From: an uncultured bacterium
GTDB lineage: Bacteria > Cyanobacteriota > Vampirovibrionia > Gastranaerophilales > Gastranaerophilaceae
Reading direction: 5' to 3'
DNA: 9,516 nt
Assembly: GCA_900556295.1 (NCBI GenBank)
Contig: USOK01000045.1
Location: 1 to 9,516 of the forward strand
Part shown: piece after piece, positions 1 to 7,200 of the stretch
Layout of the letters: each line of letters starts with the position of its first letter
Numbering within the stretch: the stretch's first letter is position 1
The notes under the pieces: generated by a model
The model's input: the letters and a program-made list of their open reading frames with translations, nothing else
Told to the model about the DNA's origin: nothing
Databases searched by the model: none
Made by a program: the position numbers and the translations under genes

Positions 1-70
1 CATCGTCTTTTAAGGTTTGAGTCATTTAAGAAGATAGAGAAGATTTTAAGTTTAAATTTACTAAACTTTT

Positions 71-146
71 TTATCTCGCCCCTTGAGGGAGAGAAGAAAT
101 TTCTTAGCGAGTTATGTGAGCTTAGAAATTTCAGAGAGGGGGATAA
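71..146. repeat. Imperfect palindromic repeat element
   Basis: An inner stem pairs 96-108 (gaaatttcttagc) with 120-132 (gcttagaaatttc), with one mismatch in 13. An outer stem pairs TTATC at 71-75 with GATAA at 142-146, and a C-run at 79-82 lies opposite a G-run at 138-142. The element could fold into a long hairpin as RNA or DNA. It looks like a dispersed intergenic palindromic repeat, but no second full copy lies in the window, so the family assignment is an inference. Confidence 0.45.
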
Positions 147-188
147 TTTAAAGTATAGTTGTCCTGTTCAACACGAAACAGTTATTGA

Positions 189-258
189 ACCCTCTCCCGC
201 ATTCGTAATGCTCACTAAAGTTCGCAAACGACTGCTCCCTCTCACAAAGAGAGAGGGT
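189..258. repeat. Inverted repeat with CCCTCTC/GAGAGGG arms
   Basis: ACCCTCTC at 189-196 is complementary to GAGAGGGT at 251-258. A second CCCTCTC at 237-243 can pair locally with the same GAGAGGG (251-257) across a 7-base loop. The two left arms compete for one right arm, so two alternative hairpins are possible. Nothing identifies a function. It resembles the purine/pyrimidine-rich ends of small dispersed repeats. Confidence 0.4.
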
Positions 259-297
259 AGTGACTCCGTAATCATTAGTAACTTTTTTGATACGAAC

Positions 298-325
298 CAT
301 TCACAACTCACTACTCACAATTCAT
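298..325 (+). repeat. Degenerate heptamer array (NNYTCAC, 4 units)
   Basis: Four consecutive 7-base units can be read: CATTCAC, AACTCAC, TACTCAC and AATTCAT. They are diverged relatives of the TTTTCAC/TTCTCAC heptamers at 343-370 and 2129-2170. The array lies just upstream of the preferred start of the pilin-like gene. Confidence 0.45.
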
Positions 326-336
326 TAATTCCCGAT

Positions 337-1098
337 ATGGTCTTTTCACGTTTCACGTCTCACTTTTCACACAAGCGCACCGCATTCACTCTTGCAGAAG
401 TACTCATAACTCTCGGCATTATCGGAATTGTTGCGGCACTGACTATTCCAACACTTACAGCAAATATCAGAAGAGCTGAGTTGAAGAACAGATTTAAGAA
501 AACAGATTCAATTGTCACACAAGCAATTCAAAAAACTGTCCAAGAACTTGGTTATAACAAATTTGACGATTTAGATATTCCGATAACTACACCAGACTCT
601 GAAATTCAAAATATTTACGATAACTACAATTCAATCTTTTTATCTCAATTTAAAATCGTAAAAACAATCAAACCTTGTTATACTAGAGGAGTTCCCAGAC
701 TTAAAGGTTATTTTTTAGAAAATGACAGCTACAGACAATATGGGTGGCAATATGGAGGCTCAAACGAATCTATTGCCTATATCCTAGCTGACGGCTCTTC
801 AATATCGCAACTCACATATTTAAAAGGTACAACAGATGTAATGCCGTCAATTACAATAGACACAAACGGACCTTTTAAAGGACCAAATGCATACGGTTAC
901 GACTTATTCTTCATAAAATCAGAACGCAACGAAAGACGCACCAGCGGAATGCTGTGCGATCCGTTCATCCAAAACACAGCTCATCTTTCGGGCTGTTACT
1001 GGTACGCTCGAAAAGACACCAGCGCATTGAATAATTTAGATTACTGGGAAGTTCTTTATCATAAGCAGGACTATTGGAAAAAATTACGAAATGAATAA
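337..1098 (+). CDS. Type IV pilin-like / pseudopilin-like protein with N-terminal methylation motif
   Basis: This is a probable surface or envelope pilin-like protein, exported via a class III prepilin signal and cleaved by prepilin peptidase. From the ATG at 337 the product is 253 residues. A 16-residue leader rich in Arg/His/Lys ends in Ala16, followed by FTLAEVLITLGIIG. Phe17 is the expected +1 residue and Glu21 is the conserved Glu5 of the mature protein, in a hydrophobic helix of about 25 residues. The C-terminal half has 'ILADGSS' (149-155) and ITIDTNGPFKGPNAYGYD (172-189), a pattern I associate with pilin-like proteins of gut Melainabacteria and some other phyla. Cys114, Cys207 and Cys220 could form a disulfide. 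The frame is open upstream (another ATG at 208, and open to base 1), but that extension translates repeats and would give a 59-residue leader, so 337 is preferred. No Shine-Dalgarno motif is visible at either start. No assembly genes are nearby, so the exact role (pilus subunit, minor pseudopilin or adhesin) is unknown. Confidence 0.8.
   Translation: MVFSRFTSHFSHKRTAFTLAEVLITLGIIGIVAALTIPTLTANIRRAELKNRFKKTDSIVTQAIQKTVQELGYNKFDDLDIPITTPDSEIQNIYDNYNSIFLSQFKIVKTIKPCYTRGVPRLKGYFLENDSYRQYGWQYGGSNESIAYILADGSSISQLTYLKGTTDVMPSITIDTNGPFKGPNAYGYDLFFIKSERNERRTSGMLCDPFIQNTAHLSGCYWYARKDTSALNNLDYWEVLYHKQDYWKKLRNE
343..370 (+). repeat. Heptamer array (TTTTCAC type, 4 units) inside the pilin leader
   Basis: Four tandem 7-mers are present: TTTTCAC, GTTTCAC, GTCTCAC and TTTTCAC. 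The array is preceded by ATGGTC, and the six-unit array at 2129-2170 is preceded by TTGGTC, so the two copies share a left boundary. Here the array is translated and supplies most of the basic leader of the pilin-like protein (residues 3-12 of the product starting at 337). Confidence 0.6.
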
Positions 1099-1102
1099 TA
1101 TA

Positions 1103-1132
1103 AAAAAAGTCGGAAAAATTCCCGACTTTTTT
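1103..1132. terminator. Bidirectional intrinsic terminator between pilin-like gene and fabI
   Basis: A perfect 11-bp stem pairs AAAAAAGTCGG (1103-1113) with CCGACTTTTTT (1122-1132) around an 8-base loop. The T-run on one side and A-run on the other allow termination in both directions. It sits 4 bp after the pilin stop and 26 bp beyond the fabI stop, as expected between convergent genes. Confidence 0.85.
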
Positions 1133-1158
1133 ACTTTTTTATTTTGTGTTCATTAGAC

Positions 1159-1971
1159 TTACGCTTTTGGAGCAGCGTTAGCAATAATGTCCATTTCATC
1201 TAATGATGCATAAACTGCGTGGCAACCGCAATCTACATATAAGATTTGACCTGTTGTTCCTGTTGACAAATCAGATGCTAAATATAAACCAGCTTTACCA
1301 ACATCTTCCAATGCAACGTTTCTGCCAAGAGGAGCTTTTGCAATAGCTGCTTTAAGCATTTTATCAAAACCTGAAATACCTTTAGCAGCAAGTGTTTTAA
1401 CAGCACCAGCAGAAATACAGTTAACTCTAACACCTTTTTTACCAAGGTCTGCTGCCAAGTATCTCATTGAAGATTCAAGAGCTGCTTTAGCAACACCCAT
1501 TACGTTATAGTTTGCAACAACGTATTCAGAACCCAAGTATGTAAGAGCGAAGATTGAACCACCCTCATTCATAATAGGTTCAGCGTGGTGACACAATGAA
1601 ACTAGAGAATAAGCACTTACACCAAGAGCTAAATCCCAACCTGCACGAGATGTATCAATAAATCTACCTTGCAAATCTTCCTTAGCAGCAAATGCAACAG
1701 CATGAACTACAAAATCTAATTTTCCGTAAACTCTTTCACATTCTTTAAATACAGCTGCAACTTCGTCATCTTTAGTAACGTCACAACTCATAATAATTTT
1801 AGCGCCCATATCTTCTGCGATAGGTCTAACACGTTTTTCCATAGCTTCACCAGCATAAGTAAATGCAATATCTGCACCTGCATCGTGAAGTTGTTTTGCA
1901 ATAGCGTAAGCAATCCCGTGAGTATTAGAAACTCCGAAAATTACACCTTTTTTACCTTCCATTAGTTTCAT
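1159..1971 (-). CDS. fabI: Enoyl-[acyl-carrier-protein] reductase (NADH), FabI
   Basis: This cytoplasmic short-chain dehydrogenase/reductase catalyses the last step of each fatty acid elongation cycle (type II FAS), reducing trans-2-enoyl-ACP to acyl-ACP. The 270-residue product is of normal family length. The N-terminal Rossmann segment GVIFGVSNTHGIAYAIAKQL (residues 9-28) matches the FabI variant of the glycine-rich nucleotide-binding loop. Asp64-Val65 ('CDVT') lies near the adenine pocket. The FabI-type catalytic set is Tyr145, Tyr155 and Lys162, the last two in NYNVMGVAK (Tyr-x6-Lys, which distinguishes FabI from FabG's Tyr-x3-Lys). The segment 'VHAVAFAAKEDLQGRFIDTSR' resembles Gram-positive and cyanobacterial FabI more than the E. 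coli enzyme. The ATG at 1971 is well supported by GAGGGAG 9 bases upstream and a promoter further up. The gene appears monocistronic, ending at a shared terminator. FabI is the classical target of triclosan-type inhibitors. Confidence 0.97.
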   Translation of the reverse strand: MKLMEGKKGVIFGVSNTHGIAYAIAKQLHDAGADIAFTYAGEAMEKRVRPIAEDMGAKIIMSCDVTKDDEVAAVFKECERVYGKLDFVVHAVAFAAKEDLQGRFIDTSRAGWDLALGVSAYSLVSLCHHAEPIMNEGGSIFALTYLGSEYVVANYNVMGVAKAALESSMRYLAADLGKKGVRVNCISAGAVKTLAAKGISGFDKMLKAAIAKAPLGRNVALEDVGKAGLYLASDLSTGTTGQILYVDCGCHAVYASLDEMDIIANAAPKA

Positions 1972-1980
1972 AAGTTATAT

Positions 1981-1987
1981 CTCCCTC
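1981..1987 (-). promoter_or_regulatory. Ribosome binding site of fabI
   Basis: The minus strand reads GAGGGAG, ending 9 bases before the ATG. This strong Shine-Dalgarno sequence fixes the fabI start at 1971 rather than at the internal Met4. Confidence 0.8.
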
Positions 1988-2012
1988 TTTTAACTAACTA
2001 AAATACGTGTCT

Positions 2013-2041
2013 ATCGTAGCACGAACAGAAAAAAATGGCAA
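2013..2041 (-). promoter_or_regulatory. Sigma70-type promoter of fabI
   Basis: On the minus strand, TTGCCA (2041-2036, -35) is followed by exactly 17 bases and then TACGAT (2018-2013, -10), preceded by TGC. This is close to the consensus and would give a 5' leader of roughly 30-35 bases. No obvious operator overlaps it. The heptamer inverted repeat begins 9 bp upstream of the -35 box. Confidence 0.65.
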
Positions 2042-2049
2042 TAACAGAA

Positions 2050-2170
2050 GTGAGAGGTGAAAGGTGAGAAGTCCATTTAGTTCGCTTCGCTCAAAAATAA
2101 CTTTGGTGCGATAGCACATGTATTGGTCTTTTCACTTTTCACTTCTCACTTCTCACTTCTCACTTTTCAC
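2050..2170. repeat. Large inverted repeat built from heptamers (3 reverse plus 6 forward units)
   Basis: The left arm (2050-2070) reads GTGAGAG, GTGAAAG, GTGAGAA, which are reverse complements of the heptamer. The right arm (2129-2170) is six perfect 7-mers: TTTTCAC, TTTTCAC, TTCTCAC, TTCTCAC, TTCTCAC and TTTTCAC. The ~58-bp centre contains a small GTGC-GATA-GCAC hairpin (2106-2117) and a TTCGCTTCGC motif. The whole unit could form a cruciform or an RNA hairpin. It lies between the divergent fabI and 2276 genes. It looks like a dispersed non-coding repeat; no transposase or target duplication is evident. Confidence 0.65.
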
Positions 2171-2197
2171 TCCTTTCGAAATTATTAACATTTGTAA

Positions 2198-2215
2198 CAA
2201 CATGCAAACATGTTG
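2198..2215. promoter_or_regulatory. Perfect 7-bp inverted repeat, operator-like
   Basis: CAACATG at 2198-2204 and CATGTTG at 2209-2215 are separated by CAAA. The dyad lies 60 bp upstream of the preferred start of the 2276 gene, so a dimeric regulator could bind here. The upstream in-frame ATG at 2210 falls inside this dyad, which is one reason to doubt it as the start. The regulatory role is an inference. Confidence 0.35.
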
Positions 2216-2275
2216 AAATCAGGGAGTTTCGGAAGTTTTTATATATTTAAGAGAGTACAAAAAAGAGAGCTAACT

Positions 2276-4162
2276 ATGGGCGTTTCAAACGTAAACAATT
2301 TGAATAAGATTGATCTGACCAAGCTTGGGCTTTTAGGCAAAACTAGAAGCACACAGTCAAACAAGCCTGCTTATATGCAAATGACTGGATCAATCTTCAA
2401 CGCTCCTCAAGTAAAAAACAACTCATCAACAACACCAAACCTTAGCGTACTTAATACAACTAGAAGTTTAAACGAACTAAAAACAACTAGCACAAAAACT
2501 ACTTCATCAGAAGAAAAAACTGAAAGCAAAAAAGAAAATGAAGAAGGTAATGTTGATCAAGGCAGTGTAAAAGACCTTGGCAACCAAGCTAAAAAAGGAA
2601 CTTCTGAAGCTAAAAAATACACAGCTGAAGAAAAACAAGTTGCGTCAAAAGCAAAAACTTTAAACAAAAATATTAAACAAGAAGATAAAAAATTCCAAGC
2701 ACAATTAAAACAACAACAAGCAGAGTTAAAAAAAGACAACGCTAAACTTGAAAAATTAGCACAAGAAACAGATGAAGCTCAATTGCAAATCGACAATGCT
2801 CAAAACGAATTGGATGGCTTGCTTGCATCTTCTACTTTTTCTATCAATGGTTTCAATGGCACTCAAGGCGGTCAATCTACTTCTGGTTCTTCTAATCAAG
2901 ACAGAATTAACGAACTTCAAAAATTAATCGGCTCAAAAACAACTCTTGTTCAAAGCAATGGTAAACAAATCTACTCATTGCGCAGAAGTTCTTCAAGAAC
3001 TCTTTCTAGAATGAATAGAACAAACGCAAACTACATCAAAACTCACAAACACAATGCTAAAGCTATTAAACAAAACCAAAACGAAACAAGTGGAGTTATA
3101 AAAACTGCAACAACAATCGAACAATACAGCGCATTAGCAGAACAAGGCGGTAAAGCTCTTGACTTACTTGGTCAAGGTTTGGTTGCAGCAGGTCAAGCAT
3201 TAGCTTCTACTCCTTGGGGACAAGGTATTGGTGCAGCTATGATTGCAACCGGAACTGTAATGTCAAAAATCGGTACTGTTGCAGAAATGCTTGGTCAATA
3301 CGGACAAGCTGCTGCAAACATTACTAAAACAGCAGCATACGCAGCAGAAGGCAACCTAATGGGAGCAATGACAAGCGCAGCAGCAGCAATGCAATCAGGT
3401 GCAGCAGCAACTAAATCAACCAAGAACTTGAAAAACACATTCGGAGAAATCGACCAAAGAGCTCAAGAAGCTACTAAAAAAGCGGCAGCTAACGCAACTG
3501 CGAAAGAAACTGTTAAAGGAATGTCAGAAGATCAACTTGGCGGAATGAGCAAAAAAGATGCTAAAAAAGCTCTTAGCAAGGAACTCCAAGCAACATCTTT
3601 CGGCGAAAACGACGCTAACGTTACCGGCAAATGGTCTAAAAAGCAACTTGAACAATACAAATCTCAAATGACAGCCAGCACTGCTAATGGCGGAACTGTT
3701 GCTACAGACGGACTTGCAACTGTAAAAGACAAATACCAAGAAAACGTAAAAGCTCAATTGAAAAAGACAGGTCTTGATTCTAAATATGCTGTTGGCGATA
3801 ACGGCAAAATTGTTGATGTTAATACAAGAGACGAAGTTTCTATTGACACTCTAAAAGCTCAAGGACTAAAAGGCGATGCTAAACAAATTAAAGCAGCATT
3901 GAAAAAAGGAAATCAAACAACAAAAACATCTTTTAGCAACAAAGCAGCTAAAGCAATGAAATCTTCTAAAAACTTCAACTTCCAAGATGTGGCAGGAGTT
4001 CTAACAACAGTTGCACTATTGGGCGCACAAAACAACTCAACAACAACTCACAAAAACCATAACGGCGCATACAGAACAGCAGGACTTGAAAGCGACCCAA
4101 GATATCTAAAAATAAGAAATTCTCACAGGGTAAGACAATATCGTTCTTCAGCACTTGCATAA
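2276..4162 (+). CDS. Uncharacterised coiled-coil protein with Ala/Gly-rich hydrophobic core
   Basis: I do not recognise the family. From the ATG at 2276 (preceded by a modest AAGAGAG purine run) the product is 628 residues. An in-frame ATG at 2210 would add 22 residues but lacks a ribosome binding site and overlaps an inverted repeat. There is no Sec signal peptide, no cysteine and no recognisable catalytic motif. The order is: an Asn/Thr/Ser-rich N-terminus starting MGVSNVNN (1-85); a Lys/Glu/Gln-rich segment predicted to be a coiled coil (about 115-183); a Gly/Ser/Gln/Asn linker (186-209); a second helical basic segment (210-278); an Ala/Gly-rich hydrophobic core with GxxxG-like spacing and few charges (about 283-378); then a Lys/Ala-rich tail with a short hydrophobic patch near 570-583 and a basic C-terminus. 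Coiled coil followed by an Ala/Gly amphipathic core, without Cys or a signal peptide, is reminiscent of type III secretion translocators or phage/structural proteins. This is only an architectural analogy. The gene ends at a strong terminator and seems monocistronic. Confidence 0.75.
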   Translation: MGVSNVNNLNKIDLTKLGLLGKTRSTQSNKPAYMQMTGSIFNAPQVKNNSSTTPNLSVLNTTRSLNELKTTSTKTTSSEEKTESKKENEEGNVDQGSVKDLGNQAKKGTSEAKKYTAEEKQVASKAKTLNKNIKQEDKKFQAQLKQQQAELKKDNAKLEKLAQETDEAQLQIDNAQNELDGLLASSTFSINGFNGTQGGQSTSGSSNQDRINELQKLIGSKTTLVQSNGKQIYSLRRSSSRTLSRMNRTNANYIKTHKHNAKAIKQNQNETSGVIKTATTIEQYSALAEQGGKALDLLGQGLVAAGQALASTPWGQGIGAAMIATGTVMSKIGTVAEMLGQYGQAAANITKTAAYAAEGNLMGAMTSAAAAMQSGAAATKSTKNLKNTFGEIDQRAQEATKKAAANATAKETVKGMSEDQLGGMSKKDAKKALSKELQATSFGENDANVTGKWSKKQLEQYKSQMTASTANGGTVATDGLATVKDKYQENVKAQLKKTGLDSKYAVGDNGKIVDVNTRDEVSIDTLKAQGLKGDAKQIKAALKKGNQTTKTSFSNKAAKAMKSSKNFNFQDVAGVLTTVALLGAQNNSTTTHKNHNGAYRTAGLESDPRYLKIRNSHRVRQYRSSALA

Positions 4163-4198
4163 AAAAGAAGCTAATCAAATTTGAAAAGCTTCTTTTTT
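4161..4198. terminator. Bidirectional intrinsic terminator
   Basis: A perfect 12-bp stem pairs AAAAAAGAAGCT (4161-4172) with AGCTTCTTTTTT (4187-4198). The 14-base loop contains the self-complementary TCAAATTTGA. The left arm overlaps the stop codon of the 2276 gene (TAA at 4160-4162). The exoprotein gene's stop on the other strand is 20 bp away, so the element can serve both convergent genes. Confidence 0.85.
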
Positions 4199-4217
4199 AT
4201 TATTTATATAAGCAATT

Positions 4218-7200
4218 TTACTTTACATAAGATATATCGTTTGTGTTGTTTCTCATTGCGGCTTGTTCTTCTAGCAACAAGTTCATATAAAGAAGTTTAT
4301 TTGCTGTCATCTGATCAAGGTTTACAAACTCAGCTCCGGCACGTCTGTCTGATGCTGAAACAATTTTAACATCCGCATTAATATTCAGATTACCGTAAGA
4401 GATATTTACAGGAACAACATCACCAACTCTCAAATCATTGTGGTGAGTTACGGCAATACCACCTCTTGAAATATCAAGTAATGAATCTATTTGAGTGTTT
4501 TCTGCCAATTGAACAGGGTTTCTGTTGTCTTGCGCCGGGAATCTCATGAATTGACGTTTGTCAATTGAGTTCACATTGTACTCTACAACACGTTGTTTGT
4601 ATAAATTCTTACCATAATCAGTTCTTCTGTTTATAGGATCAGGCGTAGGATCTGGATCTGGGTCGGTATCCGTGTCTGTGTCTGTGTCAGTATCTACGTC
4701 ATTGTCCGTATCGGTATCCATATCCGTATCAGTATCAGTGTCTGAGTCAAGATCTGTATCTGTATCAGTATCTACATCACTATCTGAATCATTATCCGTA
4801 TCAATATCCGTATCTGTGTCTGTATCTGTATCACTGTCCAAATCAGTATCTGTGTCCGTGTCATTATCAGTATCAGAATCTGTATCAATATCTGTATCCG
4901 TATCAGTATCTGTGTCTACATCGGTATCAGTATCGGTATCCATATCCGTATCAGTGTCTGTGTCTGTGTCTACATCGGTATCTGTATCGGTATCAACATC
5001 CGTATCAATATCTGTGTCTGTGTCGGTATCTGTATCACTGTCTAAATCCGTGTCTGTATCCGTATCACTATCGGTATCAACATCGGTATCTGTATCAGTA
5101 TCTGTGTCAACGTCAGTATCTGTATCTGTGTCAATATCGGTATCTGTGTCAGTATCCGTATCAATGTCCGTATCTGTGTCTGTATCGATATCTGTATCTG
5201 TATCATTATCGGTATCAATGTCAGTATCCGTGTCTGTATCGGTGTCAATATCTGTATCAGTATCAGTATCTGTATCAGTATCAGTATCTGTATCAGTGTC
5301 TAGCGGATAATCAGGTTCATCATCCTTTGGAACTACAAGGTTATCATCATCTTCCTCTGTTCCTTTTTTATTAGGGTCTTTTGCTCCATCATAATTTGGA
5401 TCATCACCTTGAGAACTTCCGCCATAATAATAGTTTCTATCTTTAGGATCTTGACCGATTGCAGTCACATCATCCGGTCTAACTGCTTTTGTTCTGATAG
5501 AAACCGGTTTTGTAGGATCTATTCCATTTTGCAAAGGATTTGTTGTATTATCATTTGTCAAAGTAGACTTACCATCCGGTCTGTGTTTACCCATATTGAA
5601 ATAGTAACCACCCGCATAAGCATTATCAGCTACCATTGTCAAATCTTGTTCACCACTCGGTCTGCCTTCGCCTTTTCCATAGAATTTACCATTTTTAACT
5701 ACAATTGTTGAATCAGCAGCGTGTTCATATTGAGGAGCCTCGTTTGGATCTTTATAGCTTCCTAAATCTAATGCTGTAAGTTTTGCTTTTTCAAGTTTAA
5801 CACCATTTGGACCGTAGTAATCTTGAGGATATGTAGGAACTTCGCCCAAATGTTCAATATACATATTTTTACCACGAGTTGTAATATTTACGTTCTTCGC
5901 AGTAGTTTCTCTAACATAAACATCGCCAGAAAATTCAGCGTTTACATTACCTGTTCTTGAAATAATCGCACATGCATTTGTATCAAGTTTTGTGCCATCC
6001 TCTTTATCAAGTCCTTTTACATTAATATCTTTAATTGCGAGGATATCAATACCTTCTTTAGGTTTATTAATATCTGTAACAACATGCGGTTTTGTTGCAT
6101 CATCGCCATAAAAAATATTTTCAACACCGTTTTGTCTAAATGTCAAAGCTTTATCTTTTGAACCGATATTTCCGCTTGAAATCATTGAAATACCAGTTCC
6201 TTCAACATTAGGATTTTTTGCGTTTGTAGAAGCATTCAAAATATCATAAGCCTTTGCTCCCTTAACAGAGCTATCAGCCAACAAAATAACTCTTCCATCA
6301 GCCTTAATTTGGTCAACATTCATATTGTTGTCCAAACTTGCCATATTTACCAAAGACTTGTTTGAACCTTGAGTGCTTATTGCTTTAATTTTTCCATCAA
6401 CATTCACATTAACTGATTTTGTTAAATCTCTTCCATTTGGGCCAATTCCTGTACAAACACCGCCGTCGCAAGGGCCAACCTCTTTGCCGACTGCACCGTT
6501 TTTAACATCGATATTTAGATCTTTTGAAGCCTTAATCAATGTTTCTTTCGTGCCAAAGTTGTAAAGGTTTCCGTTATTTATTTGAATATTTACGTTATCT
6601 GAAGAAGTTAAGTTGTTTTTGCCGGTGTAATCACCAAGAACAACATTTGAATTTTTGTTATTTATATTAATTCCATTGGCAATAACATGACCTTTTACGT
6701 TAATACCGTCTTTCCCAGAGTTTGTAATATTTGCACTATGGGTAGAGTTTTTAACCAAACCGCCATTTGCAATGTTTACACCATTATCACCTGTATTTGT
6801 AACAATAAGCTCGCCACCGTTGTTGCTCAACAATCCAGTTGAAGCTATCAAAACCCCTGAACCAGTGTTATCAACCAACAATTTACCGCCTTGGTTAACA
6901 ACAGAACCTGAAACATTTACTGCTCCATTTTTGTTCAGCAAAAGTGTATCGCCATTTTTATTCAAAGATTTACCGGAAACATCAATACCTTTAGAACCAA
7001 GATTAGTAACTTCTACACTGCCTGTACCAAAATTTTTCATTGTTCCGGCAATCTCAGTACCACCCTTTGCTCCATATGTCCTGATTGAAATACTTCCATT
7101 ATCATTTGCAAAAGCATTTGCATTCAAATTATCTGTATTAACAAGCTTATTGAACAAAGCTTCAGCTTGCATATTTGAAAGAATTTTTGTCGCATCTTTT

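Larger units (their letters stand above)
1..336. other. Left-edge region of palindromic and heptamer repeats without a convincing gene
   Basis: This stretch holds an imperfect palindrome (71-146), a purine/pyrimidine inverted repeat (189-258) and a degenerate heptamer array (298-325). A weak AT-rich hairpin at 48-68 followed by four T's could be the tail of an upstream gene's terminator, but this is poorly supported. The + frame beginning at base 1 has no stop codon and runs directly into the pilin-like gene. An automatic caller could therefore extend that gene to base 208 or to the window edge. The translated repeat sequence does not look like a protein domain, so I treat it as non-coding. 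No RNA gene was recognised. Confidence 0.5.

Noticed and set aside
1690..1705. Ala at the FabI position equal to E. coli Gly93, possible triclosan resistance
   Set aside because: Alanine at this position is normal in many sensitive FabI enzymes such as that of Staphylococcus aureus, so no resistance can be inferred.
2210..2275. Upstream ATG giving a 650-residue version of the coiled-coil protein
   Set aside because: It has no ribosome binding site and lies inside an inverted repeat. The ATG at 2276 has a purine-rich AAGAGAG before it and begins a MGVSNVNN-type start.
2557..2739. Minus-strand short frames inside the coiled-coil gene (also at 3524 and 3975)
   Set aside because: They are Cys/Phe-rich shadows of Lys/Ala-rich coding sequence.
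4662..5300. CRISPR-like or satellite array
   Set aside because: The repeat unit is 6 bases, coding, and without spacers; it is part of a continuous protein.
4672..5310. Plus-strand 212-codon open frame of Ser-Val repeats
   Set aside because: It is the reverse complement of the Asp-Thr array (GAYACN read backwards gives NGTRTC). It is stop-free only because of the repeat and has no ribosome binding site or domain.
5409..5711. Plus-strand open frames inside the exoprotein gene (also at 6373, 6772 and 7470)
   Set aside because: They are antisense to a long well-supported gene and lack ribosome binding sites and recognisable domains.
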